From: Bacteroidota bacterium
GTDB taxonomy: Bacteria; Bacteroidota; Bacteroidia; Cytophagales; Cyclobacteriaceae
DNA: 35,331 nucleotides
Assembly: GCA_018267135.1 (NCBI GenBank)
Contig: JAFDZA010000008.1
Coordinates: 1-35,331, forward strand
Direction: 5' to 3'
Positions 1 to 6,801 of the stretch are shown here, one piece after another (position 1 is the first letter of the stretch; every line of letters starts with the position of its first letter). Both the position numbers and the translations under genes were made by a program. The notes under the pieces are model-generated. The model was given only the letters and a program-made list of their open reading frames with translations, did not search any database and was not told where the DNA came from.

Positions 1-192
1 CTAACGCAAAACAGTTGGACACGCGATAACACCCGCAACAACTTCCTGTACAACGAAGGGAGTGAACTCAACACCACCACCGGTTTGTACGATCTCCCAT
101 TCCGCAATTATGATGCTGCGCTAAAATTGTTGGTGAAGAACACCAACAATGGCAGAGGATGCTGGGCGATGTACTTTTCCGGAGGGCTATAG
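1..192 (+). pseudogene. RHS repeat-associated core protein, C-terminal fragment (truncated)
   Basis: Frame 1 is open from the window edge to a TAG at 190-192. The translation contains LYNEGSELNTTTGLYDLPFR followed by NYDAAL, which is the conserved RHS/YD-repeat core signature of Bacteroidota. In intact proteins YDAAL is normally followed by GRF-x-QVDPL and a further stretch of core before the variable tip. Here the similarity stops at codon 41 (about 123), three bases before a 25-bp palindrome, and the frame ends after about 23 unrelated residues. Intact RHS proteins are large secreted or surface polymorphic proteins, often with toxin tips. This piece has no tip and no visible start, which lies outside the window. 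I read it as a dead remnant. The family call rests on the recalled motif. Confidence 0.6.
126..150. repeat. 25-bp perfect palindrome (10-bp arms, 5-nt loop), copy 1
   Basis: The arms are ATTGTTGGTG (126-135) and CACCAACAAT (141-150), with loop AAGAA. The central 23 bases are the exact reverse complement of 35265-35287 at the other end of the window. It sits at the point where the RHS fragment loses similarity, so it may be part of an inserted or recombined repeat. The function is unknown. Confidence 0.75.
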
Positions 193-270
193 CTATTCGT
201 GTGTGCGGCTTTACGAGAGAAATGAAAAAGACTGGATATTTTTAACACACCATAAAGAGAGGGAAGGGTG

Positions 271-332
271 TTTGTTGGTGTGGTCATTATCTTTGCCTGC
301 CTGCAACACCAACAAAGGCAAAGTAATGACCA
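271..332. repeat. Overlapping inverted repeats, third variant of the TTGTTGGTG/CACCAACAA palindrome
   Basis: The outer arms TTTGTTGGTGT (271-281) and ACACCAACAAA (306-316) form an 11-bp perfect inverted repeat around 24 nt. A second repeat, TGGTCATTATCTTTGCC (281-297) against GGCAAAGTAATGACCA (317-332), pairs the loop of the first with sequence downstream of it. It is perfect except for one missing base. The two stems are nested in pseudoknot order. The arm sequence is the same as in the palindromes at 126-150 and 35264-35288. Confidence 0.7.
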
Positions 333-445
333 AACGTGTAAGCCAAGTAGAAAAAATGATCAACGAAAGACCTGTACGAAAATTCAACTATCTAACCCCA
401 AATGCTGTATTTTTACGAAAACTAAAAGTTGAACTTATTACTTGA
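323..445 (+). pseudogene. IS30-family transposase, 3' remnant
   Basis: About 40 codons remain. The translation runs VEKMINERPVRKFNYLTPN, then AVF, and ends VELIT before TGA at 443-445. IS30-family transposases end with this pattern: an INxRPxKxxxYxTPxxVF block from the end of the DDE catalytic region, then a V-A-x-I-T terminus. Everything upstream, including the HTH and most of the DDE core, is missing; the preceding DNA is the palindromic structure at 271-332. The stop codon overlaps the putative terminal inverted repeat, as is common in this family. The fragment cannot encode an active transposase. The longer reading frame from 149 is not a gene, because it joins this tail to unrelated repeat DNA. 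Confidence 0.6.
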
Positions 446-465
446 ACTTATTACTTGAACACAGC
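431..465 (+). mobile_element. IS30-type end with 13-bp tandem duplication
   Basis: GAACTTATTACTT occurs twice in tandem (431-443 and 444-456), followed by GAACACAGC. Bases 448-465 (TTATTACTTGAACACAGC) recur exactly at 17765-17782. The position across the transposase stop codon suggests the right end of the element. The obg start codon is only 11 bp beyond. Confidence 0.5.
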
Positions 466-476
466 ATACGTTACTA

Positions 477-1466
477 ATGTCTTCTCCCAATTTTATTGAT
501 TATATAAAATTTAACTCACGCTCCGGCCATGGCGGGGCAGGCTGTTTGCATTTTCACCGCGAAAAATTTATTGAAAAAGGCGGCCCTGATGGGGGCGATG
601 GCGGGAAAGGCGGAAGTGTCATTTTGCGCGGCAATGCCCAACTGTGGACGTTGCTCCATTTAAAATACCGTAAGCACGTTATTGCCGAATCGGGTAAACC
701 GGGCGAAGGCCAAAATTGCACCGGGGCGGCCGGCTCGGACGAGATTTTAGAAGTACCTCTTGGCACTATTGCCAAACGGTTTGAGACAGGCGAAATTTTA
801 GGGGAAATAGCAGCCGATGGCCAAGAGATTATTCTTACACCGGGCGGCCGTGGTGGAAAAGGAAATGCCTTTTTTGCTACCTCCACCAACCAGGCGCCCC
901 AGCATGCACAACCGGGCGAGCCGGGCATAGAAGAATGGGTGGTGCTCGAACTCCGTCTGCTGGCCGATGTGGGATTGGTGGGCTTTCCCAATGCGGGCAA
1001 GTCAACCTTGCTTTCGGTAGTGTCGGCCGCCAAACCTAAAATTGCCGACTACGCCTTTACCACCCTCACGCCCAATTTAGGGGTAGTGAAATACCGTGAT
1101 GATAAAAGCTTTGTTGTGGCCGACATCCCCGGCATCATTGAAGGCGCAGCCGAAGGCAGAGGCCTGGGCATCCGTTTCTTAAAACACATTGAGCGCAATT
1201 CGCTGTTGTTGTTTCTGGTGCCGGCTGATTCGCCCGACATTAAAAAAGAATTTGATATTTTACTGAATGAACTGAAAAAGTATAACCCCGAATTGCTCGA
1301 CAAAAGAAGGGTGCTAGCGATCTCTAAAAGCGATATGCTCGATGACGAACTGAAAACCGAAATGAAAAAAGAACTCCCGGAAAATATTCCGGCCATCTTT
1401 ATTTCATCGGTTACTAATCAGGGCATTACGGAGTTAAAAGATTTGCTCTGGAAAGAATTGCACTAA
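477..1466 (+). CDS. obg: Obg-family GTPase (ObgE/CgtA)
   Basis: This is an essential GTPase that binds the 50S ribosomal subunit and links ribosome maturation to (p)ppGpp. It has 329 residues, the usual size for a form without a long C-terminal tail. Residues 1-160 form the glycine-rich Obg domain ([20 protein letters not shown]). The G domain follows: P-loop GFPNAGKST at 169-177, the FTTLTPN switch region, DIPG at 216-219, and G4 at 283-286. G4 reads SKSD rather than NKxD, a substitution of Asn by Ser at the guanine-specificity motif. The ATG at 477 gives the standard N-terminus. The gene begins 11 bp after IS30 debris, so its usual upstream neighbour has been displaced and its promoter may lie in mobile DNA. 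grpE follows 70 bp later. Confidence 0.96.
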   Translation: MSSPNFIDYIKFNSRSGHGGAGCLHFHREKFIEKGGPDGGDGGKGGSVILRGNAQLWTLLHLKYRKHVIAESGKPGEGQNCTGAAGSDEILEVPLGTIAKRFETGEILGEIAADGQEIILTPGGRGGKGNAFFATSTNQAPQHAQPGEPGIEEWVVLELRLLADVGLVGFPNAGKSTLLSVVSAAKPKIADYAFTTLTPNLGVVKYRDDKSFVVADIPGIIEGAAEGRGLGIRFLKHIERNSLLLFLVPADSPDIKKEFDILLNELKKYNPELLDKRRVLAISKSDMLDDELKTEMKKELPENIPAIFISSVTNQGITELKDLLWKELH

Positions 1467-1536
1467 GCCAACCTGTCACACCAACTATTCTTGGCAAAAT
1501 TCTTGTCATGATGCAGTTGAATTTAACCTTGAAGTG

Positions 1537-2100
1537 ATGGAAAATACTGTTCAGCCCGAACCTGAATTAGAAAAACACGAAGAATCTATGCCAGAGGGCA
1601 CTCCCCTGCAAAGTTCTGAACCTACAGACGAAGAGAAGAAAGAAACTACGGCAGAGCCGCTGAAAAAAATGCAAGACGAATTGGCAGAAGCCAAAGACAA
1701 ATATGTGCGCCTTTATGCCGAGTTTGACAATTTTCGCAGACGTAATGCCAAAGAGCGGCTGGAGTTGATAACATCGGCCAATGAGCAACTGTTGAAAGCA
1801 TTATTGCCCGTAATAGATGATTTTGAACGGGCTGAAAAATCGTTTAAAGACAAGAATGATAAAGAAGTGGAAGGCTTCCTGCTGATCCAGAATAAATTCA
1901 AAAAAATAATGGATCAATTTAATGTAAAAGTAATGGAGATTAACCAAGGGTCTGATTTCAACCTCGATTTTCATGAAGCCATTACTCAAATCCCCGCACC
2001 CGATGAAAAGCTGAAGGGCAAAATTGTAGATGTGGTAGAGAAAGGCTACTTACTCGGAGAAAAAGTAATACGGTTTGCCAAAGTGGTAGTAGGGCAATAA
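1537..2100 (+). CDS. grpE: Nucleotide exchange factor GrpE
   Basis: GrpE releases ADP from DnaK in the DnaK-DnaJ-GrpE chaperone cycle. It is 187 residues long, typical for the family. An acidic, low-complexity N-terminus (1-40) leads into a long helical coiled-coil region with the conserved core DNFRRRNAKER, then LLPVIDDFERA. The C-terminal beta domain contains FHEAI and the final VxxxGYLLGEKVIRFAKVVV. I chose ATG 1537 over the adjacent in-frame GTG at 1534; neither has a clear Shine-Dalgarno. It lies between obg and dnaJ on the same strand, and the grpE-dnaJ pair is a common chaperone arrangement. dnaK is not in the window. Confidence 0.95.
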   Translation: MENTVQPEPELEKHEESMPEGTPLQSSEPTDEEKKETTAEPLKKMQDELAEAKDKYVRLYAEFDNFRRRNAKERLELITSANEQLLKALLPVIDDFERAEKSFKDKNDKEVEGFLLIQNKFKKIMDQFNVKVMEINQGSDFNLDFHEAITQIPAPDEKLKGKIVDVVEKGYLLGEKVIRFAKVVVGQ

Positions 2101-2174
2101 TCCATTTTAAAACAGACCGGACAGCCAATTATTTATAAAATACAAAACCCTGAATTCCATATTCTGATTTCAGT

Positions 2175-3290
2175 ATGTCAACCAAAAGAGATTTTTACGA
2201 AATATTAGGGGTAGGCAAAAATGTTACTGCCGAGGAGTTGAAAAAGGCCTATCGCAAGCTGGCCATTCAATATCATCCGGATAAAAACCCCGGAAACAAA
2301 GAAGCAGAAGAAAAATTTAAAGAAGCAGCCGAAGCCTACGAAGTATTGAGCGATGCTAACAAGCGTGCCCAATACGATCGGTTTGGCCACGCACGGCCGG
2401 GGGGCGGTGGCGGTTATCAAAGCCATGAAATGAACATGGAAGACATCTTCAGCCAGTTTGGCGATATTTTTGGCGGAGGTGGCTTCGAGAGTTTTTTTGG
2501 CGGGGGCGGTGGTCGTACCCGCCAGCGTAAAGGCTCAAACCTGCGCATCAAACTGAAATTAACCTTAGACGAAATCTCGAATGGAGTTGAAAAGAAAATA
2601 AAAGTAAACCGGCTGGTGCAGGCCGAGGGGGTATCCTATAAAAATTGTACGACATGCCAGGGGCAGGGGCAAGTGCGCAAAGTAGTAAACACGATGCTGG
2701 GCCAAATGGTATCCGCCACCACGTGCCCAGCCTGTAACGGAGTAGGGCAACTCATAGACAAACGCCCGCCCGGAGTAGATAGCTCAGGTCTGGTATCAAA
2801 AGAAGATACCATCGCGGTAAAAATCCCGGCCGGTGTGGCAGACGGTATGCAGCTTTCCATGTCGGGCAAAGGAAATGATGCACCCGGAGGTGGTATTGCG
2901 GGCGACCTTATCATCCTGATTGAAGAAATTGAAAATGCCGACCTGAAACGCGATGGCAACAACGTAGTGTACGATCTGCACGTTAGTTTTATAGATGCGG
3001 CATTAGGTACTACCGTAGAAGTGCCAACCATTACCGGAAAAGTGCGCGTGAAAATAGATGCGGGTACACAGAGTGGCAAAATTTTACGCCTTCGCGGAAA
3101 AGGAATTAAAGACATCAATGGCTATGGGCACGGAGACCAGCTTATCTATATTAATGTTTGGACTCCCAAAAAACTGACATCCGAAGAGAAAACCAAACTT
3201 GAATCCTTACGCTCATCAGCTAACTTCCAGCCTCACCCCGATGCAGGAGAAAAGGGATTTTTTGAGCGAATGAAAGAGTATTTCGGATAG
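2175..3290 (+). CDS. dnaJ: Chaperone protein DnaJ with a reduced zinc region
   Basis: DnaJ is the Hsp40 co-chaperone that delivers substrates to DnaK and stimulates its ATPase. It has 371 residues. The J domain spans 1-70 with HPD at 34-36, followed by a Gly/Phe-rich linker with several GGGGG runs. The zinc region normally has four CxxCxGxG repeats; only two are present, CTTCQGQG from C158 and CPACNGVG from C184. By spacing they match repeats 2 and 3 (zinc centre II), with the familiar [12 protein letters not shown] between them. Repeats 1 and 4 (zinc centre I) are replaced by cysteine-free sequence. The C-terminal substrate domains ([26 protein letters not shown]) look normal. Centre II is the one linked to DnaK cooperation in E. 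coli, so function is probably retained. Confidence 0.95.
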   Translation: MSTKRDFYEILGVGKNVTAEELKKAYRKLAIQYHPDKNPGNKEAEEKFKEAAEAYEVLSDANKRAQYDRFGHARPGGGGGYQSHEMNMEDIFSQFGDIFGGGGFESFFGGGGGRTRQRKGSNLRIKLKLTLDEISNGVEKKIKVNRLVQAEGVSYKNCTTCQGQGQVRKVVNTMLGQMVSATTCPACNGVGQLIDKRPPGVDSSGLVSKEDTIAVKIPAGVADGMQLSMSGKGNDAPGGGIAGDLIILIEEIENADLKRDGNNVVYDLHVSFIDAALGTTVEVPTITGKVRVKIDAGTQSGKILRLRGKGIKDINGYGHGDQLIYINVWTPKKLTSEEKTKLESLRSSANFQPHPDAGEKGFFERMKEYFG

Positions 3291-3318
3291 AAAAGCCCGA
3301 AACCTTTTTATCCTGCAA

Positions 3319-3348
3319 CCGTATAATTCGCATTACGGGTCATTTTTT
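3319..3348 (+). terminator. Candidate terminator after dnaJ
   Basis: CCGTATAAT, loop TCGC and ATTACGG form a 7-bp stem with a 2-nt bulge, followed within a few bases by six T. The stem is modest, so this is only a candidate separating dnaJ from the next gene. Confidence 0.35.
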
Positions 3349-3412
3349 AACAAAAAATTAACCTTCCTTACATCCGGGCAACTTTGACCCTTGCACTGGC
3401 GTAAGAGCGGGT

Positions 3413-4306
3413 ATGAACAAGTTTGTTTTACTTATTTTTTTAGTGAAGTGGGTAGGGGTGCCTTGCTCTGCACAGGTAAAGAAACAATTTACAGTGGAGA
3501 GAAATGAAAAATGCAATAAGGTAGAGCTTAGCCTCAAAGCTAAAACGGGCAATTGTTTTATTCGCCCGAGTCAAAATAGAGATATTCTTACTATCTACGG
3601 AAATCAAAACGCTGAAGAATGCACACAATCTTTTTCTAACGAGGTAAAAGAAAAAACCAGTATTATAAAATTGTCGCTCGAGCAAGAAAGCCAGCGTGGC
3701 GTAGGCCGAAAAATATCCACTCACGTTTTCGGTATGGACGAAAGACCCGGTGATAAATTCTGGAAAGTGTACTTGGCCGAAGATATGCCGTACTCACTCG
3801 ATTTGGATTATGGATTAGGAAACGCCAATATTGATTTGGCCGGTTTAGCCATCAGTAAATTAAAAATTAATACAGGCAGTGCAGATGTAAATGTTTCGTA
3901 CAGCAACGACATAGAAAATAAAACCGAGATGGACACTTTCTACATTAAAGTGGACATGGGAAAAGTAGCCGCCCGGCAGCTTAATCTTACCCGGTCAAAA
4001 TATGTAATGGCAAATGTGGGCTTTGGTAATATGCTGCTTGATTTTAGCAGTAAACCCGTTATGGCTCATTATATAAAAGGCACGGTAGGAGCCGGCAATC
4101 TGATTATCCATTTACCTTCTCAGGAAACACCCGTTATCGTGCGGGTTTCTGATTCGTGGCTGTGCAGTGTAAGTTTATCGCGCAACCTGAAAAAAATTGC
4201 CGATAATACATTTGCCAATGCTTCCTACTCAAAAAACGCAAAAGATGTACTCACCTTCGACTTGGATGTATCGTTAGGAAAAATTATTTTCAAAGAAAAT
4301 CCATAA
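3413..4306 (+). CDS. Secreted beta-rich protein, toast-rack-like (DUF4097/LiaF-like fold)
   Basis: I do not recognise a specific function. It is 297 residues with a short N-terminal signal sequence (hydrophobic 4-18, likely cleaved after CSA at about residue 20). The rest is rich in beta strands; short repeating units such as LDLDYGLGNANIDLAGL, LKINTGSADVNVSY and VGAGNLIIHLP recall the stacked-strand toast-rack domains found in DUF2154 and DUF4097 proteins, which often accompany envelope-stress systems. There are no catalytic motifs and no TonB or sorting signal. The gene sits between dnaJ and an ABC exporter, on the same strand. A periplasmic or surface location is inferred from the signal sequence. 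Confidence 0.75.
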   Translation: MNKFVLLIFLVKWVGVPCSAQVKKQFTVERNEKCNKVELSLKAKTGNCFIRPSQNRDILTIYGNQNAEECTQSFSNEVKEKTSIIKLSLEQESQRGVGRKISTHVFGMDERPGDKFWKVYLAEDMPYSLDLDYGLGNANIDLAGLAISKLKINTGSADVNVSYSNDIENKTEMDTFYIKVDMGKVAARQLNLTRSKYVMANVGFGNMLLDFSSKPVMAHYIKGTVGAGNLIIHLPSQETPVIVRVSDSWLCSVSLSRNLKKIADNTFANASYSKNAKDVLTFDLDVSLGKIIFKENP

Positions 4307-4326
4307 CAGACAACCTGTTTTCCGTA

Positions 4327-4353
4327 AACAATTTCTCATCGTAAGAAATTGTT
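4327..4353. repeat. 10-bp perfect inverted repeat upstream of the ABC ATPase
   Basis: AACAATTTCT (4327-4336) and AGAAATTGTT (4344-4353) flank a 7-nt loop, 33 bp before the TTG start at 4386. It could be an operator for the exporter genes or a weak terminator for the upstream gene. No long T run follows, so I do not call it a terminator. Confidence 0.45.
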
Positions 4354-4385
4354 AATTTTACAGTTCACACAAACCATCTACACTA

Positions 4386-5330
4386 TTGGAAGCTTTACTT
4401 GCCACCAATGTATCGAAACGATACGCCCAACATACTGCACTCGATAAAGTCAGTATTACCATTCCCGAGAAAACTATTTTTGGGCTACTCGGCCCGAATG
4501 GGGCGGGAAAAACTACTCTCATCCGCATTATCAATCAAATCATCAACCGCGATGAAGGAGAAATCATCATCTTCGGTGAAAAACTGAAACCCGGCCATGT
4601 GGAGCAGATCGGCTACTTGCCGGAAGAACGCGGCCTCTACAAAAAAATGAAAGTGGGCGACCAGTTATTGTACCTGGCCCAACTTAAAGGACTAAGCCGT
4701 AAAGAGGCTCTGGCTCGCATTAAAGTTTGGCTCGAGAAATTTGAAATTAAAGATTGGTGGAACAAAAAAGTAGAAGATCTAAGTAAAGGGATGGCACAAA
4801 AGGTGCAGTTTATCAGCACCGTGTTGCACGAACCTAAATTGATCATTCTGGACGAACCTTTTTCCGGGTTTGATCCTGTTAATGCACAACTTGTTACCGA
4901 AAAAATTCTTGAACTGAAAGCCAACGGCAGCACCATTATTTTTTCTACCCACCGGATGGAAACGGTAGAATCGCTGTGCGACCACATTGCACTTATTAAT
5001 AAATCTAAAAAAATTTTGGAAGGTGCTAAGAAACAAGTTAAAGAACAATATCGGTCTAATACGTTTATTGTGGAACATCGCGGAAATCAGTTTGCCCTCC
5101 CGGCTGAAAAATATGAATTGAAAAAGCAAGTTATAATAGAAGACGGGCTGCACGCATCCACTATACAAACGAAGGGTGGCATAAAAGGGAACCAACTGAT
5201 TCGCGAACTGATTGATCTTACTGAAGTTTTCAGTTTTCAGGAACAACTGCCCAGCATGGCTGATATTTTTGTCAGCCTGGTAAAAAATGAAGGCAATGAG
5301 GTCATCAAGAAGCATTTACAGGAAGCATAA
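4386..5330 (+). CDS. ABC transporter ATP-binding protein (ABC-2 exporter type)
   Basis: This is the ATPase subunit of an ABC-2 exporter, 314 residues. Walker A GPNGAGKT is at 36-43, the signature LSKG at 132-135, Walker B LIILDE at 152-157, then PFSGFDP and a switch His in STHRME. The C-terminal 80 residues resemble the DUF4162 extension of this subgroup. The start is TTG at 4386: the N-terminal MEALLATNVSKRYAQ is what the family expects and no in-frame ATG lies nearby. The permease follows 33 bp later on the same strand, so the two probably form one exporter of the NatAB kind. The substrate cannot be deduced. Confidence 0.93.
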   Translation: MEALLATNVSKRYAQHTALDKVSITIPEKTIFGLLGPNGAGKTTLIRIINQIINRDEGEIIIFGEKLKPGHVEQIGYLPEERGLYKKMKVGDQLLYLAQLKGLSRKEALARIKVWLEKFEIKDWWNKKVEDLSKGMAQKVQFISTVLHEPKLIILDEPFSGFDPVNAQLVTEKILELKANGSTIIFSTHRMETVESLCDHIALINKSKKILEGAKKQVKEQYRSNTFIVEHRGNQFALPAEKYELKKQVIIEDGLHASTIQTKGGIKGNQLIRELIDLTEVFSFQEQLPSMADIFVSLVKNEGNEVIKKHLQEA

Positions 5331-5363
5331 TCTATCATCATCACACAAAAAGCTATTACAGAT

Positions 5364-6713
5364 ATGAATAAAGTTTGGTTGATTATCCAACGAGAGTTTT
5401 TAATCAGGGTTAAGAAAAAATCATTTCTAATTGCCACGATTGTTGTGCCGTTAATTATTCCGGCTGTTATTGGTGGCTTGATTTATATTATGATGAAAGA
5501 AGCCGAGTCGGCCAAAGCCGATACGGTCATGGTGGTAGATGAGAGCGGTCAGTTTAGCTTAGATAGCACGAAGAACACCAAGCGCTTTCATTTTGTAGCA
5601 CTGCCTATGAAACTGGAGCAGGCCAAGAAAACATACAACGAAACTAAAGACTTCGCTTTGCTTTACGTGCCGGTGTTCGATCTTAATAGGCCGGAAGGGC
5701 TGGTAATCTACACGCAAGAAAACCCAAGCATTGAAAAGATCAGCGATTTGGAGTCTATATTAGAAGAGCGTGTACGCGATCTTAAACTGCAGGAGTTTAA
5801 GATTGACAAAGAAGTTTTAAAGAACTTAAAAACCAGTATCAATTTAAAACAGATTAATCTTACCGACACGGGCGAGGAAAAATCAAGTAACTCGGGCATT
5901 CTCTATGGAATGGGTTTTGCGCTGGGCATCATGATCTACATTTTTGTTTTGGTTTACGGTATTCAGATTATGCAAGGCGTAATAGATGAAAAAACATCTA
6001 AAGTGGTGGAGGTGATCGTTTCTTCGGTAAAACCTTTTCAGCTCATGCTAGGAAAAATTGTGGGCATTGCCGCAGTAGGTGTTTTACAATTTCTGATTTG
6101 GATTGTACTTATCTCTTTTCTTTCTACCGGAGTGCTCGGGTATTTCGGGCTGAAGATGCCACAGAAACAAATGATGGAAGAGGTTTCTAAAAAAATTAAA
6201 GACGAAGACGTAAAGCAGGTGGTACAACAGCAACAAGTTCAATCCAATGTTAAAATTAATGAGTTGTTGAAAAACGCCAGCGAAATTCCTTTTGCCAAAA
6301 TTGCATTTGTATTTGTTTTCTATTTTTTGGGTGGCTACTTATTGTATGGTGCCTTGTTTGCGGCCGTAGGCTCGGCTGTAGAGTCTATGCAAGAGTCGCA
6401 GCAATTTCAGTTCCCGATTACACTCCCGCTGCTGATCGGGTATTTAGGATTATTTATGTTTATCCTTCGCGACCCGCACGGGTCGGTCAGTTTTTGGCTC
6501 TCCATTATTCCGTTTACGTCCCCGGTAGCCATGGTAGGCCGAATTGCCTTTGATGTGCCCGGCTGGCAGTTGGCCCTCTCTATGCTGATGCTGGTGGGGG
6601 GCTTTATTTTCACTACGTGGATAGCCGGACGGATATACCGGGTTGGCATTTTGATGACCGGCACAAAAGTAAATTGGAAAGTGATGGTGAAATGGTTTAT
6701 GCTGCGCGAGTAA
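5364..6713 (+). CDS. ABC-2 type transporter permease
   Basis: This is the membrane subunit partnering the ATPase just upstream, 449 residues. One transmembrane helix near residues 20-42 is followed by a large extracytoplasmic domain of about 140 residues, then about five more membrane segments from residue 185 onward. The conserved motif GVIDEKTSKVVEVIVSSVKP after the second helix is diagnostic of the ABC2_membrane_3 / NatB group. A charged insert (roughly 265-310, QKQMMEEVSKKIKDEDV and a Gln-rich stretch) separates later helices. The family exports ions, lipids or antibiotics, and nothing here picks among these. Confidence 0.92.
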   Translation: MNKVWLIIQREFLIRVKKKSFLIATIVVPLIIPAVIGGLIYIMMKEAESAKADTVMVVDESGQFSLDSTKNTKRFHFVALPMKLEQAKKTYNETKDFALLYVPVFDLNRPEGLVIYTQENPSIEKISDLESILEERVRDLKLQEFKIDKEVLKNLKTSINLKQINLTDTGEEKSSNSGILYGMGFALGIMIYIFVLVYGIQIMQGVIDEKTSKVVEVIVSSVKPFQLMLGKIVGIAAVGVLQFLIWIVLISFLSTGVLGYFGLKMPQKQMMEEVSKKIKDEDVKQVVQQQQVQSNVKINELLKNASEIPFAKIAFVFVFYFLGGYLLYGALFAAVGSAVESMQESQQFQFPITLPLLIGYLGLFMFILRDPHGSVSFWLSIIPFTSPVAMVGRIAFDVPGWQLALSMLMLVGGFIFTTWIAGRIYRVGILMTGTKVNWKVMVKWFMLRE

Positions 6714-6801
6714 TTCCGTAACCACCGCAGTAAGAATAGCCCAAGCAGGTTACTCAATACACCTGTTTGCAAATTGCCATTCCTAATTTGTAATTTGTGA
6801 A

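Noticed and set aside
126..332. Possibility that the palindromes belong to a CRISPR array
   Set aside because: Copies are not regularly spaced, there are only two or three, and there are no cas genes.
149..445. 98-codon open frame from 149 to the IS30 stop
   Set aside because: Only the last 40 codons resemble a transposase. The first 55 or so cover palindromes and unrelated sequence, and there is no start signal.
554..1033. Long antisense frame inside obg
   Set aside because: It has Ser/Pro/Arg-rich low-complexity composition typical of antisense shadows of GC-rich genes, and obg on the other strand is certain.
1491..1507. Sigma-54-like site TTGGCAAAATTCTTGTC before grpE
   Set aside because: The spacing fits, but the essential -12 GC is GT and no enhancer-type regulator is visible; it may be chance.
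2636..3118. 160-codon antisense frame inside dnaJ
   Set aside because: It overlaps a conserved gene throughout and has no family resemblance.
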